From an uncultured Eubacterium sp. (lineage in GTDB: Bacteria; Bacillota; Clostridia; Lachnospirales; Lachnospiraceae), in assembly GCA_910579145.1 (NCBI GenBank), contig CAJTTQ010000025.1:8087-32322 (forward strand): a stretch of 24,236 nt of DNA, in the 5' to 3' direction. The translations under genes and the position numbers were made by a program. The notes below the pieces were generated by a model that was not told the origin of the DNA, made no database searches, and worked only from the letters and a program-made list of their open reading frames with translations. Positions 15,243-23,996 of this stretch are shown here, one piece after another; within the stretch, counting starts at the first letter, position 1; the number at the start of each line of letters is the position of its first letter.

Positions 15243-17549
15243 ATGATTCAGGACGCGGTATCAAAAAAGAGATGGATATTACAGGCAGTAGTGGGGTTTA
15301 TGCTGGGGCGGGTGTGGCTTTTTTCCATGAACCCATTTGCCATTGCTTATATATGTGCTTCGGGCGTTTATCCGGGAAGCCGGATGATCGTCTTGTGTTC
15401 GGTGTTGGCAGGTGTGCTTATGAAGGCAAGAGGACTGAATTTCATCCAGTACATCGTCCTCATCGGACTGACCGGTTTTGTACAGTATATCATGAAAAAG
15501 ATTGACGGCAAGGAGGGGAGCGTGCTGGCTGTTGCCTGTGTGTGCGGCGTTCTCAACTTTGTTTTCGGGATAACAGCGGGGGTGCTGTCCGCAAATATGA
15601 CAGAAGCTGTCTGGATGAGCCTGCTGGAAAGCCTGTGCATGATCGCGCTGGCGAATGTATTCCAGTGGGGGCTTCGTTTCCTTCTATATGAAGACTGGGA
15701 AAAGATCCTGGGCAATGAGGAGCTGATCAGTGTTGTATCCCTGGCAGCGTTAGCGGTATACGGGATGCCGCGTGCATTTGAAGGCGTGTTTTCTATCGTG
15801 GAGACGTTAAGTTATCTGCTCGTTTTGTTCGTGGGATACCGTTATGGGGCGGCCTCGGGCGCGATGGCCGGAGCCGCCGGCGGCATATTGGCGGCGGCGA
15901 CGGGAGGCGGGATGGTACTCGTCGGGGTGTACTGCCTGCTGGGGATCGGCATCGGTATCTTCCGGGAGATCGGCAGGGTCATCAGTACGATGGCGTTTCT
16001 TGTCATGGGGATCATCATGGCCTACGTCATACGGAATGAGGTGCTGGGCATCGTCGAACTGCGCGGTATGGTATCGGCGGCCATCATTTTTCTCTCGATC
16101 CCAGGTTCGGTCATCCGTACGATCGAGAGCGATCTGACCAAAAACCAGGAAAATCCGTTTGCCAAAGAAGATCTGAAAACGCTGGCAAACTATAAAATAG
16201 ACGGACTCACAATGGCATTCCGGCGGCTGGCAAAATCATTCAGCGATTTTACGGAGCGGGAGCGGCGCATTTCCGGGGATGAAATGGAGGAAATCTTTGA
16301 CGAACTCTCGGGAAAGGTCTGCCGCGAGTGTATCAACTGCCACTACTGCTGGGAGGCAAATTATGAGGAGACATATGAAAACATCCGCAATATCCTGGCA
16401 GCCGCCAGTGAGCAGGGGGTCGTGGAAACGGAAGGGATCAATGAAAAATTTTGCAGCCGGTGCCTGCGCCTGGAAGAATATATCGAAAAAATAAATGAGA
16501 GAATGGCGATCGCCAGGATGAATCTGAGCTGGCGCAATAAGATGGTCGAGAGCCGGGAAGCGATGGCAAATCAAATGCTCGAGATCGCTGCGGCGCTCAA
16601 GGATTTTACGCTGGAACTCAATGAGACGGCGGAAGTGCCGGTGGAAACAAAAAAGAAAGTGTTGTTCGCGCTCCGTTCCCTCGGTATCCATGTGAAGAAT
16701 CTCTCCTTTAAGACTGACCGGAGAGGCAATCTGGAAATCTGTTTTGTGGCGAAGGCGAGGGGGAATGCCTGTATCACGAAAAAAGACGTGGCGATCGCGC
16801 TGGAACACGTATTGGATATGCGTATGACGGCGGGCCGCTATGTGCGGAATGTGATCCCGAAAGAATATGAAGCGGTGGCGTTTGTGCAGGATACGAATTT
16901 TAAGGCGCTGACCGGTCTGGCGCGCGTGGCGAAGAGCGGGGAAACGGTGTCGGGCGACAATTTTTCCTTTATGGAACTGTCTACGGGGGAACTTGTGATG
17001 GTGTTATCTGACGGCATGGGAAGCGGCGCCGGGGCATGCAGGGATAGTGAAAATCTTGTCGAGGTGCTCGAGAGCCTGATCGAGGCGGGATTCCAAAAAG
17101 AATCCGCGATACGGCTCATCAACACCTTGTTTGTCATGTCTTATGAAGGAAAAAAGTTCACAACTCTTGACATGACGGCGATAGACCTTTATAGTGGAAA
17201 CTGTGAAATAGTAAAAAATGGCGCGGCGGCCACTTTTATCAAGAGGGGCAGCGGAGTAGAAACTATTTTTTCCAAAACGCTCCCGGTAGGGATCGATATG
17301 GAAGCAGAACCGGAATCGACGCGGACGAGCCTCTCGGATGGGGACATTGTCGTAATGGTATCGGATGGCATCGTGGACGCGTTTCCGGGCGAAAACAAGG
17401 AATTTTATGTAGAGAATATTTTGGAGAATATGAATACAAACAACCCCTCGGATATTGCCAACGGGGTACTCATGCAGGCGCTGTCCCGGAACGCGAAGGA
17501 GGCTTCGGATGACATGAGCGTGCTCGTGGCAGGGGTCTGGGACAAATGA
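15243..17549 (+). CDS. spoIIE: Stage II sporulation protein E, PP2C-type phosphatase
   Basis: 768 residues from ATG 15243 (GGAGG five bases upstream); ATG 15231 and the earlier TTG are less well placed. The N-terminal third (about 10-310) is a multi-span membrane domain. The middle carries a Cys cluster (VCRECINCHYCW, later FCSRCLRLEEY), as is usual in SpoIIE. The C-terminal PP2C/SpoIIE phosphatase (about 570-768) shows SGDNFSF, VMVLSDGMGSGAGA, LDMTAIDLYSG, LPVGI, VVMVSDGIVDAF and ASDDMSVLV, with the metal-binding Asp residues in place. SpoIIE sits at the polar septum and dephosphorylates SpoIIAA, which releases sigma-F in the forespore. Spo0A-type promoter upstream; tilS begins 15 bases after the stop. 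Confidence 0.95.
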   Translation: MIQDAVSKKRWILQAVVGFMLGRVWLFSMNPFAIAYICASGVYPGSRMIVLCSVLAGVLMKARGLNFIQYIVLIGLTGFVQYIMKKIDGKEGSVLAVACVCGVLNFVFGITAGVLSANMTEAVWMSLLESLCMIALANVFQWGLRFLLYEDWEKILGNEELISVVSLAALAVYGMPRAFEGVFSIVETLSYLLVLFVGYRYGAASGAMAGAAGGILAAATGGGMVLVGVYCLLGIGIGIFREIGRVISTMAFLVMGIIMAYVIRNEVLGIVELRGMVSAAIIFLSIPGSVIRTIESDLTKNQENPFAKEDLKTLANYKIDGLTMAFRRLAKSFSDFTERERRISGDEMEEIFDELSGKVCRECINCHYCWEANYEETYENIRNILAAASEQGVVETEGINEKFCSRCLRLEEYIEKINERMAIARMNLSWRNKMVESREAMANQMLEIAAALKDFTLELNETAEVPVETKKKVLFALRSLGIHVKNLSFKTDRRGNLEICFVAKARGNACITKKDVAIALEHVLDMRMTAGRYVRNVIPKEYEAVAFVQDTNFKALTGLARVAKSGETVSGDNFSFMELSTGELVMVLSDGMGSGAGACRDSENLVEVLESLIEAGFQKESAIRLINTLFVMSYEGKKFTTLDMTAIDLYSGNCEIVKNGAAATFIKRGSGVETIFSKTLPVGIDMEAEPESTRTSLSDGDIVVMVSDGIVDAFPGENKEFYVENILENMNTNNPSDIANGVLMQALSRNAKEASDDMSVLVAGVWDK
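17167..17195 (+). promoter_or_regulatory. Possible sigma-A promoter inside spoIIE for tilS-hpt-ftsH
   Basis: TTGACA (17167-17172), exactly 17 bases, TATAGT (17190-17195). The codons read LDMTAIDLYSG, part of the phosphatase domain, so some of the match is set by protein sequence. It would begin transcription about 360 bases before tilS, giving these essential genes a supply independent of sporulation. Confidence 0.45.
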
Positions 17550-17564
17550 CGGAGATCAGGAAGG

Positions 17565-18980
17565 ATGAAAAACATGTTTCTGGATAAGGTACTAAAGTTT
17601 AATGAACAGAATAAACTTTTCTCAAGGGGAGATCGGATCGTAATCGGAGTTTCGGGTGGAAAGGATTCGGTCTGCCTTTTGGATGTGTTGGACCGGTGCA
17701 GGGAAGAGTGGGACCTTTCACTTCTGGTCGTGCATGTCAACCACGGTCTGCGCGGTGAGGCGGCGGACCGGGATGAGGCGTTTGTGGAAGCTTTGGCGAA
17801 GGAGAGAGGGCTTCCTTTTTACAGTGAACAAGTAGATGTCCGGGAAGTGGCCGCGGAACGGAAAATGACGGAAGAAGAAGCCGGTCGTTATGTTCGTTAT
17901 CAGATTATGAAGCATGTGTGTATCGAAAAGGAATATAATAAAATAGCAGTTGCCCATCATCAGGATGACGTAGCCGAAACCGTGCTGTTTCAATTGTTCC
18001 GGGGAAGCGGCCCGCGGGGACTTTCGGGCATCTTCCCGAAGCGGGAGTACATGATCCGCCCGATCCTGTTTGCGGAGCGCATTGAAATCGATGAATATGT
18101 GGAACAAAATCAGCTGGCATACTGTGTGGATGACACGAATTTTGACGAAAAGTATTCCCGAAATAAAATCCGGCTGCGGGTATTTCCTTATGTGGAAAAG
18201 GAAATAAATAAGAGGGCGGCGGTGCATGTGGCAAAAGCCGCGCACAAAATTGCCCGGCAGTACATGTATATCGATAAACAGGCAAAAAGGGAATATATGA
18301 AGATCGTGCATGTGGACAGGGGAGAGTACTATTATGACTGCGGGGAGTTTGACCAGCTCGATCCGGTGTTAAAGGTCGAGGTGATCCGCCTGATCCTGAA
18401 AAATTTCAGTGATTCGGTGAAAGATATTACCGAGACACATTATGACATGCTCATTTCCCTGAGTGAAAAAGCGGCGGGTAAACGTGTGGTACTGCCAGGA
18501 TCCGTCTGCGCGGAAAAGCGTTATGGATGCGTCCGGTATAAAATGTATATCGAAAGAAGGGAGCACATTTTCAGGGAACAGTGCGAGATGCCGTTCGAAG
18601 GGCTGGTAGAGGTACGCAGAGAGAGGATGCGCATTTGCATGGATGTCATCCCACGGGACATCATTCAGAGGGAAAATCTCTTGAAAGAAATTCCACAAAA
18701 GGACTATACGAAATGGTTTGATTATGATAAAATTAAGAATGGCGTATGCGTGAGAAATCCGATGGAGGGCGATTTTTTTATCATGGACGCCAGCGGAAAA
18801 CGAAAACGGCTTTCCAGATACTATATTGATGAAAAGATACCGGCGAGCGAGAGAGAGAAAGAAATCGTGCTCGCAGATGGAAATCATGTTCTGTGGGCAG
18901 TACCGGGACGAATTAGTGCTGCATATAAAGTAACGGAAGAGACAAAACATGTTCTTGTCGTTATGATGACATTGAACTGA
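17565..18980 (+). CDS. tilS: tRNA(Ile)-lysidine synthase TilS
   Basis: 471 residues. The PP-loop ATP site is IVIGVSGGKDSVCLLDVL (about 26-43), followed by LLVVHVNHGLRG and later AVAHHQDDVAETVLFQLFRGSG and DDTNFDEKYSRNKIRLRVFP, all TilS signatures. The C-terminal TilS domain (about 390-465) is seen as VRNPMEGDFF, KRLSRYYIDEKIPASERE and LWAVPGRISAAYKVTEETK. TilS adds lysine to C34 of the CAU-anticodon tRNA-Ile so that it reads AUA; it is essential in nearly all bacteria. An alternative start at ATG 17574 has AGGAAGG nine bases upstream and may be the real one. The gene sits directly behind spoIIE and before hpt and ftsH, as in Bacillus. Confidence 0.95.
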   Translation: MKNMFLDKVLKFNEQNKLFSRGDRIVIGVSGGKDSVCLLDVLDRCREEWDLSLLVVHVNHGLRGEAADRDEAFVEALAKERGLPFYSEQVDVREVAAERKMTEEEAGRYVRYQIMKHVCIEKEYNKIAVAHHQDDVAETVLFQLFRGSGPRGLSGIFPKREYMIRPILFAERIEIDEYVEQNQLAYCVDDTNFDEKYSRNKIRLRVFPYVEKEINKRAAVHVAKAAHKIARQYMYIDKQAKREYMKIVHVDRGEYYYDCGEFDQLDPVLKVEVIRLILKNFSDSVKDITETHYDMLISLSEKAAGKRVVLPGSVCAEKRYGCVRYKMYIERREHIFREQCEMPFEGLVEVRRERMRICMDVIPRDIIQRENLLKEIPQKDYTKWFDYDKIKNGVCVRNPMEGDFFIMDASGKRKRLSRYYIDEKIPASEREKEIVLADGNHVLWAVPGRISAAYKVTEETKHVLVVMMTLN

Positions 18981-19013
18981 TGAAATACCTCTTTGTTTTA
19001 GAAGGGAGCAAAC

Positions 19014-19547
19014 ATGAGCGAGGAAATAAGAGTATTGATCGAAGAGGAGCCGCTGATCTCACGGGTGAAGGAGGTTGCGGAACAGATCAACAGGGAATAC
19101 GAGGGAAGAGAGATTTATCTGATCTGTATTTTGAAGGGAAGCGTTTATTTTACGTGTGAGCTTTCCAAGTACATTACGGTTCCTGTCAAACTGGCATTTA
19201 TGAGCGTGTCCAGCTATGGGGACGGGATGACGAGTTCCGGCGCGGTGGCCATTGATAAGGACATTGATCTGGATGTAAAGGGAAAACACGTCATCGTAGT
19301 TGAAGATATCATAGATACGGGACGGACACTGTGTTATCTTCTCCGCATGATGGCGAAGAGGGGGCCGGCAAGCCTGAAACTGTGCACGTTGTTAGATAAA
19401 CCGTCACGCCGTATCTCAGATATTCAGGTGGACTATGTCGGGTTTGAAGTGCCGGATACATTTGTGGTCGGCTTTGGACTGGATTACGCGCAGAAATATA
19501 GAAATTTACCGTATATAGGGGAACTGGTATTTAAGGAGGAACAATGA
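19014..19547 (+). CDS. hpt: Hypoxanthine phosphoribosyltransferase
   Basis: 177 residues with AAGGGAG in front of the ATG. The PRPP-binding signature VIVVEDIIDTGRTL lies at about 93-106, with the upstream LICILKGSVYFTCEL loop, SSYGDGMTSSG and the C-terminal VDYVGFEVPDTFVVGFGLDYAQKYRNLPYIGEL typical of HPRT. It makes IMP or GMP from hypoxanthine or guanine and PRPP. In Bacillus the tilS-hprT-ftsH order is the same. Its stop codon overlaps the two possible ftsH starts, so translation is probably coupled. Confidence 0.95.
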   Translation: MSEEIRVLIEEEPLISRVKEVAEQINREYEGREIYLICILKGSVYFTCELSKYITVPVKLAFMSVSSYGDGMTSSGAVAIDKDIDLDVKGKHVIVVEDIIDTGRTLCYLLRMMAKRGPASLKLCTLLDKPSRRISDIQVDYVGFEVPDTFVVGFGLDYAQKYRNLPYIGELVFKEEQ

Positions 19548-21370
19548 TGAAAAGTTTAAAAGGCTATGGATTCTTTTTGGCGATGCTGCTTGTGATTCTT
19601 GTGGTGTATGTTTCCAGTGATTTTTTGATGAATGCCACACAGAAGAGTTATACGATCACCCAGTTCAAAGAGGACTTGTCAGCCGGCATGATAAAAAGTG
19701 TAGATGTTATACAAAATCCGGAGATCCCGACTGGAGAGATCCGCGCGAAATACTCAAAAGAAACGAAAAGCCTGTACGTGTCGGATGTAAATACGATCCT
19801 GGCATACATGGAGGAGAAAAATTTTTCCCAGGTGAAGGTCAGTGATGTAGCCAGAACACCTTGGTATCTGGAACTCCTGCCCTATGTGATCGGGTTTGTG
19901 CTCATATTCTTTTTGTTCAATATGGTGTCAACAAACGCGAATGGCGGCGGTGGCGGCGGAAAGATGATGAATTTCGGCAAGAGCCGCGCAAAGCTAACGA
20001 TGCCGGACGACAAGATCAAGACATTTGCGGATGTGGCAGGTCTTGTAGAAGAAAAAGAACAGTTGGAAGAGATCGTGGACTTCCTCTCTCATCCGGCGAA
20101 ATATACAAAGCTCGGGGCCAGGATACCGAAAGGTGTCATCATGGTCGGCCCTCCTGGTACTGGTAAAACGCTGCTGGCAAAAGCTGTCGCCGGTGAAGCG
20201 GGTGTTCCGTTTTTCAGTATATCCGGTTCCGATTTTGTCGAGATGTTTGTAGGAGTCGGTGCTTCCCGTGTCAGGGATCTGTTTGCCGAGGCGAAGAAAA
20301 ACGCGCCTTGTATCGTTTTCATAGATGAGATCGATGCGGTGGCGAGACGGCGTGGAAGCGGTCTCGGAGGCGGCCACGACGAGAGGGAGCAGACATTGAA
20401 CCAGATGCTCGTCGAGATGGATGGGTTTGGCGTCAACGAAGGGATCATCGTCATGGCGGCCACGAACCGCATGGATATACTGGATCCGGCCATCCTCCGG
20501 CCGGGCCGTTTTGACCGGCGCATTACGGTGGGAAAACCGGATGTGAGGGGACGGGAAGATATTCTGAAAGTGCATGCGAAGGATAAACCGCTCTCGGACG
20601 ATGTGAATTTAGAGGACATCGCGAGAACGACGGCAGGATTTGCCGGAGCGGATCTGGAAAACCTCCTGAACGAGGCGGCGATTGCCGCAGCCAGGGAAAA
20701 TCGTGCTTATATTGTAGAAGAGGATGTAAAGAAGTCGTTTATTAAGGTAGGCATTGGCGCGGAGAAGAAGAGCAAGGTCATTTCGGATAAGGATAAGAAG
20801 ATTACCGCTTATCATGAGGCCGGTCACGCGATCCTATTCCACCTTCTGCCGGATGTAGGGCCGGTGTATACGGTCTCGATCATTCCGACCGGTCAGGGAG
20901 CTGCCGGATACACGATGCCGCTGCCGGAGAAGGATGAGATGCACCTGACGAGAGGAAAGATGCTGCAGGATATTACCGTGTGCCTAGGCGGCCGGATCGC
21001 CGAGAGCATCGCCTTTAACGACGTGACGACGGGAGCTGTGCAGGATATCCGTCAGGCGACCGAAGCGGCTAGGGATATGGTTACGAAATACGGATTTTCT
21101 GATAAACTTGGGATGATCAATTATGATACTTCGGATGATGAGGTGTTTATCGGAAGAGATATTGCACACACGAAAAATTTCAGTGAATCTACATCGCAGG
21201 TTATTGATGAAGAAGTGAAGTATATCATTGACCGGTGCCATGAGAAAGCAACCAGCATTTTGAAAGCAAACGGCAGGATCCTTGACCAGCTTGCGGAGCT
21301 CTTGATCGAGAAGGAGAGGATCACGCGGGAAGAGTTCGAAAAGCTGTTTGAGCAAAATGACGACGAATGA
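19547..21370 (+). CDS. ftsH: ATP-dependent zinc metalloprotease FtsH
   Basis: 607 residues from ATG 19547 (seven bases after AGGAGG); ATG 19544, directly before it, is an equally in-frame alternative. One span at about 8-28, an outside domain, a second span at about 106-128, then a Gly-rich linker. The AAA module has Walker A GPPGTGKT (about 200), Walker B VFIDEIDAV (about 255) and the second region of homology ATNRMDILDPAILRPGRFDR. The M41 peptidase has zinc motif HEAGH (about 423), and the third ligand Asp in TTGAVQDIRQAT. The usual GGRAAEE is GGRIAES here. FtsH degrades membrane and regulatory proteins, and in Bacillus is needed for sporulation. No strong terminator is visible right behind it. 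Confidence 0.97.
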   Translation: MKSLKGYGFFLAMLLVILVVYVSSDFLMNATQKSYTITQFKEDLSAGMIKSVDVIQNPEIPTGEIRAKYSKETKSLYVSDVNTILAYMEEKNFSQVKVSDVARTPWYLELLPYVIGFVLIFFLFNMVSTNANGGGGGGKMMNFGKSRAKLTMPDDKIKTFADVAGLVEEKEQLEEIVDFLSHPAKYTKLGARIPKGVIMVGPPGTGKTLLAKAVAGEAGVPFFSISGSDFVEMFVGVGASRVRDLFAEAKKNAPCIVFIDEIDAVARRRGSGLGGGHDEREQTLNQMLVEMDGFGVNEGIIVMAATNRMDILDPAILRPGRFDRRITVGKPDVRGREDILKVHAKDKPLSDDVNLEDIARTTAGFAGADLENLLNEAAIAAARENRAYIVEEDVKKSFIKVGIGAEKKSKVISDKDKKITAYHEAGHAILFHLLPDVGPVYTVSIIPTGQGAAGYTMPLPEKDEMHLTRGKMLQDITVCLGGRIAESIAFNDVTTGAVQDIRQATEAARDMVTKYGFSDKLGMINYDTSDDEVFIGRDIAHTKNFSESTSQVIDEEVKYIIDRCHEKATSILKANGRILDQLAELLIEKERITREEFEKLFEQNDDE

Positions 21371-21487
21371 TGTGAAAATAGAAAACTGATTGTGCAACTT
21401 CTTGCATGGGGAGAGGGGTATTGGGCAATACTTACAAATAATTTTTTTGAATTTTTGGATGTTTGTGCACACTGTTTTTAAAAAAGG

Positions 21488-21496
21488 TGCTATACT
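21488..21496 (+). promoter_or_regulatory. Extended -10 promoter for the candidate small RNA
   Basis: TGC followed by TATACT forms an extended -10 (TGnTATAnT). No -35 at proper distance is seen. Transcription would start near 21503. Confidence 0.5.
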
Positions 21497-21502
21497 AATC
21501 AT

Positions 21503-21600
21503 CGTAAACCCCAATACATTATATAGTTTTTGCTACACCCCATAAGTAACAAAAATACCTTCTCCCAAAAGGACAGCACACGTGAAGCTGTCCTTTTGAC
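21503..21600 (+). ncRNA. Candidate small RNA of about 95 nt with C-rich loops
   Basis: Between the extended -10 at 21488-21496 and the terminator at 21567-21597 there is no reading frame of note. The predicted RNA folds into a first hairpin, TTTTTGCTAC (21527-21536) with GTAACAAAAA (21546-21555, one C-A mismatch, loop ACCCCATAA), and then the terminator hairpin. Three C-rich single-stranded patches (AACCCCAA, CACCCCAT, TCTCCCAA) could pair with Shine-Dalgarno sequences, as in RsaE/RoxS-type small RNAs of Firmicutes. It could instead be a leader of the amylase gene, but I see no antiterminator. Prediction from structure only. Confidence 0.45.
21567..21597 (+). terminator. Strong hairpin terminator
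   Basis: AAAAGGACAGC (21567-21577) and GCTGTCCTTTT (21587-21597) form a perfect 11-bp stem with a 9-nt loop. The A tract and T tract make it usable on both strands. Confidence 0.85.
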
Positions 21601-21616
21601 ATGTTTAAGCTACGAG

Positions 21617-21748
21617 CCACCGCATTGCTGCGAAAACGCGTACCGCTCGTGCTTGCACGAAGCGATACGCATTTTCGTAGCAATATGTGGCGACAGCCAC
21701 ACACGATGAGTCCGCGAAGCGGACGAAGAGTGGCGATGGCGGACGAAG
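21617..21748. repeat. Long palindromic element, REP/MITE-like or structured RNA
   Basis: Two arms of 36 bases (21617-21652 and 21655-21690) form an imperfect hairpin with a 2-base tip and about 29 base pairs. Next comes GTGGC-GACA-GCCAC (21687-21700), whose second arm can pair alternatively with GTGGC at 21730-21734 around an inner GTCCGC-GAA-GCGGAC stem (21710-21724). GCGGACGAAG occurs twice (21719-21728, 21739-21748). No transposase is nearby. An extended -10 TGCTAAAAT at 21765-21773 may drive the following gene. Confidence 0.7.
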
Positions 21749-21834
21749 TTGAAGACAAATTCTTTGCTAAAATAGGTAAGTACACGAAAAGGAATAAAAA
21801 CAGGCGAAAAAATTAGAATTGGAGAGAACAAAGT

Positions 21835-23898
21835 ATGGAAAAAGACATGGGAAAGTTGAACAGACCTGCGATTTTCAGTTCTGGTACAGAGATGTATGTC
21901 ACGCCAATAGAGCCGGATGTAAATGAAGATGTGACGATTCGCTGCCGTGCAGGTAAAGATGACGCGGACGGGGTTTATCTGATCACGGATCAAAAAAAGA
22001 TAAGAATGAAAAAGGAATTTTCCAAAGGGGCTTTTGATTATTATAGTACAGTCGTTCATTTAGGAACGGAAAGTTTTGGATATTGTTTTTTAGTCGAAAA
22101 GGGAGAGGAAAAAGTATATTTTAATAAACGGGGTGATGTGGATGAGCCGCAGCCGCAGTATGCGTATCGGCTTTTTCCGGGATATAAATCGCCGGACTGG
22201 GCGAAGGGTGCGGTTTTTTATCAGATTTATGTCGATCGTTTCTGCAATGGGAATCCTGCCAATAATGTGGTGGACGATGAGTATTCGTATATTGGTGAAC
22301 ATGTGAAGGCGGTAAAGGATTGGAGGAAATATCCTGCTTCTATGGGCGTCCGTGAATTTTACGGCGGCGATCTGCAGGGAGTGTTAGATAAATTGGATTA
22401 TCTGCAGGATCTGGGCGTTGAAGTTTTATATTTAAATCCGATTTTCGTATCGCCTTCCAACCATAAATATGATACACAGGATTACGATTATATCGATCCC
22501 CATTTTACCGTTATAAAAAATGACGGTGGGGAAGTGTTGGAAGAGGGCGACCAGAATAATGCCCATGCAACAAAATACATCAAGAGGGTCGTTGACAAGG
22601 GAAATCTAGAAGCTTCGAATGAATTTTTTGCTTATTTTATGGAGAAAGTTCATGAGAGGGGCATGAGGGTCGTGTTGGACGGCGTTTTTAACCACTGCGG
22701 ATCTTTTAACAAATGGTTAGACCGGGAACAGATTTATGATACGGATCCTACCTATAAAAAAGGAGCGTTTATCGAGGAAAAAAGTCCGTATCATACGTTT
22801 TTTAAATTTTATCCTGATGGGGAGTGGCCATTTAATACTTGTTATAATGGATGGTGGGGGCATGACACGCTTCCCAAATTAAACTATGAGGAATCCGAGA
22901 AATTGGTGCAGTACATTATGCGTATCGCAAGAAAATGGGTGTCACCACCCTATAATGTGGACGGGTGGCGGTTGGATGTGGCGGCTGATCTTGGATTTTC
23001 ACAGGAATTCAACCATAAGTTTTGGAAAGAGTTCCGGGAAAATGTGAAAGAGGCGAACCCCGATGCGATTATTTTAGCAGAACATTATGGCGATCCTACA
23101 CCGTGGATTTCTGGCGGGCAGTGGGATACGGTTATGAATTACGATGCTTTTATGGAGCCGGTCAGCTGGTTTGTGACGGGGATGGAGAAACACAGCGATG
23201 TGGCACGCCCAGATCTGCGTGGTAACAGCGATCTGTTTTTTGCCCGGATGACGGAGTACGGAGCAAGGTTTGCGATTCATTCCCTGCTGGTGGCGATGAA
23301 CGAACTATCCAATCATGATCACTCCCGTTTCCTCACGAGGACAAATGGGCGCGTCGGCCGGACGGCGTCGGCTGGGCCGGAGTTGGCGCGAGTCGGTATC
23401 AATAAGGCGGCGATGCGGGCAGCGGTTATGATCCAGATGACCTGGCTGGGCGCCCCTACTGTTTATTACGGGGACGAGGCCGGCGTGTGCGGCTGGACGG
23501 ATCCAGACAATCGGCGTACGTATCCGTGGGGAAAAGAGGATAAGGAGTTGATTCGTTTTCATAAAGAAACCATCCGGATCCATAAAGATTATGAGGCCCT
23601 CCGAACGGGATCGCTCATTTATCTGATCAGTGAACCAGGACTGATCGGATATGGTCGATTTGATGAAACGGATAAGTTTTTTGTAGTAGTTCAGTCCGGC
23701 GGTGGACACCGGGAGGTTAAAATACCGGCCTGGCGGCTGGAAGTAAATGATGGCGAGTTCATGGCGACGATGATAAGCAGCGATAGTTCTGGTTTTAGCC
23801 TGAATGCACAGGTGTATGAAGTGAAAGATGGATATGTAACGGTGGAACTCGAGACGGACGGGGCAGTGATCGTAAAGTCGGTGGAGAGATCGTATTGA
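21835..23898 (+). CDS. GH13 family neopullulanase / cyclomaltodextrinase-type alpha-glucan hydrolase
   Basis: 687 residues, no signal peptide, so cytoplasmic. An N-terminal domain of about 120 residues (CBM34-like) is followed by the GH13 barrel starting near PDWAKGAVFYQIYVDRFCNG. The four conserved regions are present: DGVFNHCG (about 282), GWRLDVA with nucleophile Asp380, ILAEHYG with acid Glu416, and ELSNHDHSRF with Asp495. The barrel also has GVEVLYLNPIFVSPSNHKYDTQDYDYIDP, and a C-terminal beta domain ends the protein. Family members open maltodextrins, cyclodextrins or pullulan inside the cell after uptake. The exact substrate cannot be read from sequence. GGAGAG precedes the ATG. A small RNA candidate and a palindromic element lie upstream, and a hairpin follows the stop. 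Confidence 0.92.
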   Translation: MEKDMGKLNRPAIFSSGTEMYVTPIEPDVNEDVTIRCRAGKDDADGVYLITDQKKIRMKKEFSKGAFDYYSTVVHLGTESFGYCFLVEKGEEKVYFNKRGDVDEPQPQYAYRLFPGYKSPDWAKGAVFYQIYVDRFCNGNPANNVVDDEYSYIGEHVKAVKDWRKYPASMGVREFYGGDLQGVLDKLDYLQDLGVEVLYLNPIFVSPSNHKYDTQDYDYIDPHFTVIKNDGGEVLEEGDQNNAHATKYIKRVVDKGNLEASNEFFAYFMEKVHERGMRVVLDGVFNHCGSFNKWLDREQIYDTDPTYKKGAFIEEKSPYHTFFKFYPDGEWPFNTCYNGWWGHDTLPKLNYEESEKLVQYIMRIARKWVSPPYNVDGWRLDVAADLGFSQEFNHKFWKEFRENVKEANPDAIILAEHYGDPTPWISGGQWDTVMNYDAFMEPVSWFVTGMEKHSDVARPDLRGNSDLFFARMTEYGARFAIHSLLVAMNELSNHDHSRFLTRTNGRVGRTASAGPELARVGINKAAMRAAVMIQMTWLGAPTVYYGDEAGVCGWTDPDNRRTYPWGKEDKELIRFHKETIRIHKDYEALRTGSLIYLISEPGLIGYGRFDETDKFFVVVQSGGGHREVKIPAWRLEVNDGEFMATMISSDSSGFSLNAQVYEVKDGYVTVELETDGAVIVKSVERSY

Positions 23899-23909
23899 AC
23901 AATTGGTAT

Positions 23910-23947
23910 AAGAGGTGTTTCGCAGAGGATGCGGAGCACCTCTTTGT
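23910..23947 (+). terminator. Hairpin after the GH13 gene, probable terminator
   Basis: AAGAGGTGTTTCGC (23910-23923) pairs with GCGGAGCACCTCTT (23931-23944) including two G-U pairs, loop AGAGGAT. The stem is strong, but the tail TGTGGTT has few T, so termination may be partial. Confidence 0.55.
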
Positions 23948-23996
23948 GGTTGAAGGAGAAAACTCTGATGAGGGATTTGGAATGGAGGAGGTAAAA

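Noticed and set aside
16236..16808. Antisense frame of 190 codons opposite spoIIE.
   Set aside because: It lies completely within the intact spoIIE gene, with no ribosome site or recognisable motif; it is a shadow of codon usage.
21696..21734. Hammerhead ribozyme: GATGA, GTCC-type stem II and GAA look like its core.
   Set aside because: The invariant CU before GATGA is replaced by AC, the GAA is followed by G rather than A, and no UH cleavage site is placed correctly on a closing stem III. Kept only as an odd internal loop.
21601..21816. Open frame of 71 codons over the palindromic element.
   Set aside because: It is a read-through of the inverted repeats (repeated Arg-rich words), has no ribosome site, and is not protein-like until its last 25 codons.
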